Source of the DNA: Anaerolineae bacterium
GTDB lineage: Bacteria > Chloroflexota > Anaerolineae > Aggregatilineales > UBA2796
DNA: 47,154 nucleotides
Assembly: GCA_020851855.1 (NCBI GenBank)
Contig: JADZBY010000457.1
Location: 1 to 47,154 of the forward strand
Direction: 5' to 3'
The first letter of the stretch is position 1; each line of letters opens with the position of its first letter. Positions 6,631 through 12,325 of this stretch are shown here, piece after piece. Position numbers and translations under genes: made by a program. Under the pieces are notes generated by a model. That model had not been told where the DNA came from, made no database searches, and saw only the letters and a program-made list of their open reading frames with translations.

Positions 6631-7215
6631 ATGGGCCTGAGCAATAAGCGGCGCGTGTTCGTCGAAGAGTATTTGAAGTGTTGGAACGCTTCAGAGGCAG
6701 CCCGGCGCGCGGGTTACTCGGTCAAGAACGCTGATGTGGTGGGCGCACGTTTGTTGGTAAATGTTGGTATTGCCGAGGCGATTGCGCGGCGGTTGAGTGA
6801 AATCCAGATGAGCACCGATGAGGTGCTGGCCAGGCTGACTGAACAGGCGCGCGGGTCGATGGCTGACTTCATCAACCCGGAGACGGACACGATTGACCTG
6901 GTGAAGGCACAGGAGGCCGGGAAACTCCATCTCATCAAATCATTCAGCCGCTCCATTGGCAAGACCCAGACCACGCGCATCGAACTCTACGACGCCCAGG
7001 CCGCTCTGGTGCAGATCGGGCGGGCCAGGGGGATGTTCGTGGATAAGATCGCGCCCACTGATCCCAGTGGCGAGCGCGAGTATCAGCCGGTGGGTGAAGA
7101 GGAACACGAGCGCGCGGCGCTGGAATTAACTGAATGGCGACTCAAGCAGATCGAAGCGTTGAATGGCTTAAATGCGACGCTGACCCGGCATACTTCATCG
7201 ACACCTACGGGGTGA
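6631..7215 (+). CDS. terS: Terminase small subunit
   Basis: It recognises phage DNA and regulates the packaging motor. The N-terminal region (LSNKRRVFVEEYLKCWNASE, then AARRAGYS) is the Terminase_2-type helix-turn-helix signature. A helical oligomerisation region follows, with LTEQARGSMADFI and TRIELYDAQAALVQIGR as in that family. The start is set at ATG 6631 instead of the TTG 6604 of the track. At 194 residues it is of usual length. Its 3' end overlaps the large subunit by 82 bases in another frame. Confidence 0.8.
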   Translation: MGLSNKRRVFVEEYLKCWNASEAARRAGYSVKNADVVGARLLVNVGIAEAIARRLSEIQMSTDEVLARLTEQARGSMADFINPETDTIDLVKAQEAGKLHLIKSFSRSIGKTQTTRIELYDAQAALVQIGRARGMFVDKIAPTDPSGEREYQPVGEEEHERAALELTEWRLKQIEALNGLNATLTRHTSSTPTG

Positions 7216-8498
7216 TCGACTCCCCGCAAGCCGACGGTTACGCCCAGGAGCGCTTCCGGCTGTGGCCGGCGCAAGTCCAGTTGATGTGGCGCCTGCTGGC
7301 TGAGCGCCTGGTCATCATCCTAAAAGCACGTCAGCTTGGCATTTCGTGGTTGGCTTGCGGGTACGCGCTGTGGCTGTGCCTGTTTCGGCCTGGGCGTGTG
7401 GTGCTGTTGTTCAGCAAGGGCCAGCTCGAGGCGGACGAACTGCTCAGGCGCATCGGCGTGATGTATGTCTCTCTCCCTGAGTGGTTGCGTAACCGCGCGC
7501 CGGCGCTGGTCACCCAGAACGCGAGTGAACTGGCCTGGGCTAATGGATCTGTTGTCAGGTCGCTGCCGGCCACGCAGAACGCCGGCAGAACGTTCACAGC
7601 CTCACTGGTCATCATGGACGAGAGCGCCTTCATGCAGTGGGCGGAGACCTTGTACACCGCGCTCAAACCGACCATCGATGGCGGCGGGCAGCTCATCATC
7701 GTCTCGACGGCCAATGGCACGCGCGGCCTATTCCACAAGCTGTGGGTGAATGCTGTTAAAGGCGTCAACCGCTTCGTGCCGCTGTTCCTGAGCTGGCGCG
7801 CGAGGCCGGACCGGGACGAGGCCTGGCGCGCGAGGGTGGCCAGCGAGGCGATCTCGTCGGCGCTGGACCTGCAGGAGTATCCTGACACGCCTGACGATGC
7901 ATTCCAGAACACCGGCGGCGAGCGCTTCCTGCCCTCGATGAGCTGGTGGGATGCCTGCCGTGATAGCCTGCCGGCGCTCACGCGGCATGAGCCGATGGTG
8001 ATCGCGCTGGACGCGGCCACATCGAACGACTCGTTCGGCCTGATCGCGGTGACGCGCCATCCGGCAGACCATGAGCGCGTGGCCGTGCGGCACGTGCAGG
8101 AGTGGAAGCCCGTCAATGGCGTGGTTGACTTTAGAGAGCCTGAGCAGGTACTACGCGCACTAATTGCATCCTGGGGTGTGGCATGCGTGACGTATGATCC
8201 GTTTCAACTACACGACATGATGCAGCGTATGAAGGCCGAAGGCATTGCATATTTCAGGGAATTCCCTCAACAATCTCAACGCCTGGAGAGTGACAAGGCT
8301 CTACTGGATTTGATCGTGGCCCGCCGTATTGCACATGACGGCAATGAGGCATTACGAACGCACATTGAAAATGCAGACCGTAAGGTAGACGCCGAAAGCC
8401 GTAGGTTGCGTATCGTGAAACGAGAGCAATCCTTAAAAATTGATCTTGCTGTTGCGCTATCAATGTGCACTTACGTGTGCTTGCAATTACCCTTGTGA
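7134..8498 (+). CDS. terL: Terminase large subunit (ATPase/nuclease)
   Basis: This is the packaging motor. The ATPase domain has the phage-type Walker A (LKARQLGISW, residues ~64-73), Walker B with catalytic Glu (VIMDESAFM), and coupling motif C (LIIVSTANG). The nuclease domain starts at VIALDAATSNDSFGL, whose Asp is a metal ligand, continues through CVTYDPFQLHDMM, and ends with IDLAVALSM. At 454 residues it looks complete. From about 8130 onward the sequence is visibly more A/T-rich than the rest of the gene, and the free-standing endonuclease gene follows, consistent with a tract replaced by homing. Confidence 0.9.
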   Translation: MATQADRSVEWLKCDADPAYFIDTYGVIDSPQADGYAQERFRLWPAQVQLMWRLLAERLVIILKARQLGISWLACGYALWLCLFRPGRVVLLFSKGQLEADELLRRIGVMYVSLPEWLRNRAPALVTQNASELAWANGSVVRSLPATQNAGRTFTASLVIMDESAFMQWAETLYTALKPTIDGGGQLIIVSTANGTRGLFHKLWVNAVKGVNRFVPLFLSWRARPDRDEAWRARVASEAISSALDLQEYPDTPDDAFQNTGGERFLPSMSWWDACRDSLPALTRHEPMVIALDAATSNDSFGLIAVTRHPADHERVAVRHVQEWKPVNGVVDFREPEQVLRALIASWGVACVTYDPFQLHDMMQRMKAEGIAYFREFPQQSQRLESDKALLDLIVARRIAHDGNEALRTHIENADRKVDAESRRLRIVKREQSLKIDLAVALSMCTYVCLQLPL

Positions 8499-8501
8499 GC
8501 C

Positions 8502-8577
8502 TATAATCAGGGTGACGAGTTGCTCATTTGTTCCACCAAACGAGCAACTCTAACCAAAACAACTAAGGGGATAGTTG
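8502..8577 (+). promoter_or_regulatory. Promoter and RBS-masking hairpins of the GIY-YIG gene
   Basis: TATAAT (8502-8507) has TTGCAA 15 bases upstream. It is followed by a perfect 9-bp hairpin, GAGTTGCTC/GAGCAACTC (8517-8525 with 8542-8550). A second small hairpin, CAACT (8560-8564) with AGTTG (8573-8577), holds the ribosome-binding site AAGGGG in its loop. The two AGTTG and two CAACT segments can also pair crosswise, so the leader may switch between states. RNA hairpins that mask the start of homing endonuclease genes are known in T4. Confidence 0.55.
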
Positions 8578-8578
8578 G

Positions 8579-9361
8579 ATGGCTGCTGCTAAGTCTATCT
8601 CACTGAGTGGGGTCTATAAAATCACCTGCACGACTAACGGAAAGTTCTACATCGGTTCGAGCAACAACGTCATCAGAAGACTCAAGGATCACATCTATGC
8701 GTTGAATCGAGGCAGGCACGACAATCAATATCTGCAACACGCCTGGGACTTGCACGGCGGAGCCGCGTTTGAGTTTTGCGTGATTGAAGCGTGTAACACA
8801 CAGTCCCTACTGGAAGCGGAGCAGACATGGATGGATACGCTTGACGCATGTAATCGCTCAGTTGGGTACAACATCGGCATCTTTGCTGCGTCAGGGATGA
8901 GAGGCCGCAAGGCATCTGCTGAAACGAAAGAGAAGCAATCCAGAATTCGTCAGGGGAGAAAGCCGTCACCAGAGTCTGTTGCCAAAACCGCCCTGGGGCT
9001 TATGGGCCACGAATGTTTCGCTGAGACTAGGGAGAAAATATCCAGGGCCAAAAAGGGCAGAAAGGTATCCCCTGCATTTAGAGCGCATCTTCAGTCGATT
9101 AGCAAGGGCAGAAGATTCACGCAACAGCATCGTGATCGTATTGGTGCGGCAAACAGGCGGCGTGATCCAGAGGTATATCGGAGGGTGTCTGATGCGGTTG
9201 CGCACGACTATCTCTTGACTGATCCACAAGGGAATGTCTATCAGGTTCACGGGCTTAAGCAGTTTTGTGATACCCACGGTCTGAATTACACAAATGTGTC
9301 ATGTCATAGCGTCAGCGGGAAGCCCTACAAAGGTTGGAAATGTCAGCGGTTGCCGATTTAA
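8579..9361 (+). CDS. GIY-YIG homing endonuclease with NUMOD3 repeats
   Basis: The N-terminal GIY-YIG nuclease shows GVY (residues 11-13), YIG (24-26), the Arg of VIRRLKDH and the Glu of LLEAEQTWMD. Two or three NUMOD3-type DNA-binding elements follow (GRKASAETKEKQ, GRKPSPESVAKT, GRKVSPAFRAH, GRRFTQQHRDR), then a C-terminal domain (YQVHGLKQFCDTHGLNYTN) resembling nuclease-associated helix-turn-helix modules. It is free-standing between terL and the portal gene and is A/T-richer than either. It would cut endonuclease-free relatives and spread by repair. Confidence 0.88.
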   Translation: MAAAKSISLSGVYKITCTTNGKFYIGSSNNVIRRLKDHIYALNRGRHDNQYLQHAWDLHGGAAFEFCVIEACNTQSLLEAEQTWMDTLDACNRSVGYNIGIFAASGMRGRKASAETKEKQSRIRQGRKPSPESVAKTALGLMGHECFAETREKISRAKKGRKVSPAFRAHLQSISKGRRFTQQHRDRIGAANRRRDPEVYRRVSDAVAHDYLLTDPQGNVYQVHGLKQFCDTHGLNYTNVSCHSVSGKPYKGWKCQRLPI

Positions 9362-9370
9362 GGAGGGTTG

Positions 9371-9431
9371 TACAATACCCTAAGTCGAACGTCTCACAGA
9401 CGCGGCTGCTTAACCAGGCAGCCGCGTTTTT
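9371..9431 (+). promoter_or_regulatory. Late cassette D: TACAAT, TCGAAC and T-tailed hairpin before the portal block
   Basis: GTTGTACAATAC (TACAAT at 9371-9376) is followed after 8 bases by TCGAACGTCT (TCGAAC 9385-9390). A perfect 9-bp hairpin follows, CGCGGCTGC/GCAGCCGCG (9401-9409 with 9418-9426), then TTTTT. It shares GTTGTASAATAC and AGTCGAACGTCT with cassette E. The portal ATG lies 21 bases after the T-run. Confidence 0.75.
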
Positions 9432-9452
9432 ATTTGCCTATAGCCTATAGCC

Positions 9453-10958
9453 ATGGCACTCGATGAACTGACCCGTCATTCTGTCACCCGGCGCGAGGTG
9501 GAACAAGCGAGCGTCACCCGCATCATGATTGCGCCGGCGTTTGCAGATCCGCTTGTCTCGATCCCCTATGATCCGCCTGCCTACTGGAGCCCTGATCGTG
9601 ACGTGACCCTTCGGCGCGCGTTTCGCATGGATGGCCTGTGGTCCAGCGCCGTGCACATCGCGCTCACGCGCTTGTCCAGCCTCGGTTATGAGGTGGACGG
9701 CGACATTGGCCTGCGCGTCAAGCGCGCCAAGGAATCACTCGACCGCGACTGGGTCGGGCTGTTGCAGCGCTTTGGCAGAGCCTTCCTCACCTGTGACAAC
9801 GGCGGCTTCATCGAAGTGGTGCGCGCCACACAGGCAGCGGCCAGCCGCGTGCTGGGCTTTGTGCACCTCTCGTCTGCGCGCTGCATCAGGACCGGCAATG
9901 TCGAGACGCCGGTGCTGTATGTAGATCGCACAGGCCGCTACCACGAGCTGCGCGCCCACCAGGTCGCTGAGTTCTCAGACCTGCCCGACGAAGATTTCTA
10001 TGGGGTGGGCCTGTGCTCAACGTCGCGCGCCTATGACGCGATCTACGAGCACATTGCGGTTGCCAGCTACTTCAAAGAGCGTGTCACCGGCAGACGCCCG
10101 ACCGAGCTTCACATCGTGAGCGGCATGGGCCAACAGGCCATCGAGCAGGGCTTGCGCGCTGCGCATGAGGACGCTAGCGCGAAGGGGCTGGTCTCCTATA
10201 TGGGGGCGGCGATTGTGGCGAACCCCAATGCCACAGATCTGAAGGTCGAGACGATCCCGTTCATGTCGCTCCCGCCTGGCTATGACCAGGAGAAGCACGA
10301 AGAGTTAACACAGGTGCGCTACGCCGACGCGCTGGGCATTGACCCGGTGGAGCTGAACCCGCGCCTGATCGGCAATCGGGCGCTGGGGGCCGGTTCGCAG
10401 GCCCAGGTGCTCGACGAGAAACAGTCGAGCAAAGGCATGGTGGCGTTGCGCCAGCAGCTCATGCACTTCTTTAACGACACGGAGCGCTGGCACCCGCTGC
10501 CCAACGCCGTGACGTTCGCCTGGAGCGAGCGCGATCTTCGCGATCAGAAGGCCAAGGCTGAGATCAGCAAGACGCGGGCTGATGTCAGCGCCTCTCGCAT
10601 TGGCGCAGGCATCACCACAGCAGCACAGGAGTTGCAGGTGCAGGTCGATGACGGCGAACTGCCGGTGGAATTCCTGAAGACCGACCAGACGCCCGACGAG
10701 ACTCTCACCGACGAGGACAAAGCTGAGTTTTCTGAGGAGCAGGGCCAAGACCAGGGCGGCGAGCAACCCGAAGCGCCTGTTGCATCCGCTACGCCTACTG
10801 TACCCATTGCGCCCATCGCCCCGGTGCAGGTCGTGCAGAAGGAAGTCTCAGACGATGAGGTGACTAGACTGTTCGAGGCTGAACTGGAAGCAGCGCGCAA
10901 ACTCTACAGGAGCGTTCCAACCAATGGCCGTCCCCGCGCCTTTGCAGTTCCTGATTGA
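9453..10958 (+). CDS. Portal protein
   Basis: It would form the dodecameric DNA gate at the capsid vertex. Support is its place after terL and before the minor head protein, its length (501), and portal-like features: FGRAFLTCDNGGFIEVV, VLGFVHLSSARCIRTGN, EFSDLPDEDFYGVGLC, then a helical stem with FMSLPPGYDQEKHEELTQ and ADALGIDPVELNPRL. The C-terminal ~90 residues are acidic, Pro/Gln-rich and likely disordered. No Shine-Dalgarno is seen before the ATG; instead the short repeat GCCTATAGCCTATAGCC precedes it. It overlaps the next gene by 35 bases. Confidence 0.78.
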   Translation: MALDELTRHSVTRREVEQASVTRIMIAPAFADPLVSIPYDPPAYWSPDRDVTLRRAFRMDGLWSSAVHIALTRLSSLGYEVDGDIGLRVKRAKESLDRDWVGLLQRFGRAFLTCDNGGFIEVVRATQAAASRVLGFVHLSSARCIRTGNVETPVLYVDRTGRYHELRAHQVAEFSDLPDEDFYGVGLCSTSRAYDAIYEHIAVASYFKERVTGRRPTELHIVSGMGQQAIEQGLRAAHEDASAKGLVSYMGAAIVANPNATDLKVETIPFMSLPPGYDQEKHEELTQVRYADALGIDPVELNPRLIGNRALGAGSQAQVLDEKQSSKGMVALRQQLMHFFNDTERWHPLPNAVTFAWSERDLRDQKAKAEISKTRADVSASRIGAGITTAAQELQVQVDDGELPVEFLKTDQTPDETLTDEDKAEFSEEQGQDQGGEQPEAPVASATPTVPIAPIAPVQVVQKEVSDDEVTRLFEAELEAARKLYRSVPTNGRPRAFAVPD

Positions 10959-11478
10959 TCAGCTCACACGCGCGATCGCGCAGCGCACCGCACGGTTCGA
11001 AGAGGACGGCGACGCGGAAAGCTGGCAGCGCGATCTGGAACACGAACTGACACGCTACCACACGTCCGCTTATATGGCCGGGCGTGGTAGTCCGACGATG
11101 AACGACAGTGGTGCGCGGTATGTGCGTGGCCAGGTCAAAGCGCAGATGGAGTTCCTGGACAATTTCCGGCTCGATATCCAGAACGCGCGCGAGTGGCGAG
11201 CGGGCTTCAACCGGCGCGCGGCCAGCTACGCCGAGGCGATTAAGAAGCCCTATTGGAAAGGCGCTACCGAGATATTGCCACTGCCAGCCATGCCAGCGGA
11301 GGGCACGCAGTGTCTGAACAACTGCAAGTGCGCCTGGGAGATCGACGTGATCGACGAGGAAGCAGGGGACTATGACGCCTACTGGCAGCGCGGCGCGACG
11401 GACTCGTGCCAGACCTGTATCGAGCGAGAGATGCGATGGAGGCCGGTGCGCATCCGGGGAGGCGTGTTGCAACTATGA
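10924..11478 (+). CDS. Minor head protein (Mu gpF/SPP1 gp7-like)
   Basis: The helical N-terminal half (QFLIDQLTRAIAQRTARF) is followed by a C-terminal Cys cluster, GTQCLNNCKCAWEIDVID and ATDSCQTCIEREMRW, the ending common to head-morphogenesis proteins of the Mu F group; it probably binds zinc. Position directly after the portal fits. The family helps initiate capsid assembly or is packaged in small copy number. The stop overlaps the next start (ATGA). Confidence 0.72.
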   Translation: MAVPAPLQFLIDQLTRAIAQRTARFEEDGDAESWQRDLEHELTRYHTSAYMAGRGSPTMNDSGARYVRGQVKAQMEFLDNFRLDIQNAREWRAGFNRRAASYAEAIKKPYWKGATEILPLPAMPAEGTQCLNNCKCAWEIDVIDEEAGDYDAYWQRGATDSCQTCIEREMRWRPVRIRGGVLQL

Positions 11479-11783
11479 ATACGCGAAACAAGACGGGATG
11501 CAAGTGGATGATGCGGCTGCTCGCGTTGCTGTTCCGTGAGCGCCTGGCCGCTTTGGCGCACGATGGTATCTGGGCCACCTGGACACGCTACCAGTTCAGC
11601 AAATGCCGCCCTTACAACGATGGCACGCTTGAAATGCCGGCATGGGCAGTGGAGCGCTGGACGCGCCAGGCGAACACGCCCTATTGTGAACTCCCAGAGA
11701 GTGAGCGTGCGAGTGATCGCGAACAGGCTGACAAGATGATTGCCGTCCTATGTGGCGGGGACTGGCGGGAGTGGGATTCGTGA
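11475..11783 (+). CDS. Hypothetical RyR-like small protein (102 aa)
   Basis: The start at ATG 11475 overlaps the previous stop, shorter than the track ORF. The middle contains GIWATWTRYQFSKCRPYNDG and the end PYCELPESERASDREQADKM, the Trp/Tyr plus 'LPESERxSDR' pattern found in RyR-like domains and several phage proteins. The function in the head block is unknown. Confidence 0.55.
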   Translation: MNTRNKTGCKWMMRLLALLFRERLAALAHDGIWATWTRYQFSKCRPYNDGTLEMPAWAVERWTRQANTPYCELPESERASDREQADKMIAVLCGGDWREWDS

Positions 11784-12232
11784 GATGCGTTGCGATTGTG
11801 CCGCGCGGCGATCTGCCTGATGCGAAGAGTATGGCGCGCGCCATCGAGAACACGCTGAACGGCGTGGCGCTGGACGTTCAGGTTGACTTCGGCGTGACGG
11901 TGCAGACCTGGAAGGAGAAACCGAAGTTCAACATCAAGCGTGAGAAGTATGCGCGCGTCATTTCAACGTCCAGCAAAATCTACCGCTTCGTGACACGAGG
12001 GACGAAGGTGCGGCGTGCGCTCATGTCGCCGGACTTCAGGCCGAAGACGCGCAACCGCTGGATCGGCTCGAACAAGGGCAGGGGCGGGGTGGTGTTCATC
12101 TCGAAGCGGCTGAAGCTGCCTGGGATCAAGGCGCGCGAGTTCGAGGAGACCATTCAGGCGAAGTGGCAGAAGCAAATGCCGAAGACTTTTCAGCGCGCGA
12201 TTGACGCGGAGGTCAGTCGCGCCCGCCGGTAA
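11780..12232 (+). CDS. Putative head-tail/neck protein (HK97 gp10-like)
   Basis: GTG 11780 overlaps the previous stop (GTGA) and has GGGAG upstream; the track's start is earlier. The protein is 150 residues and basic, with KFNIKREKYARVISTSSKI and YRFVTRGTKVRRALMSPDF, similar in pattern to small phage proteins of the HK97 gp10 group. Its place before the protease is less usual for a neck protein. It could be a minor capsid protein instead. Confidence 0.45.
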   Translation: MRCVAIVPRGDLPDAKSMARAIENTLNGVALDVQVDFGVTVQTWKEKPKFNIKREKYARVISTSSKIYRFVTRGTKVRRALMSPDFRPKTRNRWIGSNKGRGGVVFISKRLKLPGIKAREFEETIQAKWQKQMPKTFQRAIDAEVSRARR

Positions 12233-12241
12233 ATCTGGTTG

Positions 12242-12304
12242 TAGAATACAGTTAGTCGAACGTCTGACTTTAGGCGCGGCTCTCGAAAGAGGGCCGCGTT
12301 TTTT
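12242..12304 (+). promoter_or_regulatory. Late cassette E: TAGAAT, TCGAAC and T-tailed hairpin before the capsid block
   Basis: GTTGTAGAATAC (TAGAAT 12242-12247) is followed after 8 bases by TCGAACGTCT (12256-12261 for TCGAAC). The hairpin CGCGGCTCTC-gaaa-GAGGGCCGCG (12275-12298) has one G.U pair on the plus strand, then TTTTTTGTTTTT. It is the best terminator-like structure in the window. The next ATG lies about 20 bases downstream without a visible Shine-Dalgarno. Confidence 0.75.
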
Positions 12305-12325
12305 GTTTTTCATTGCCTGGCACAA

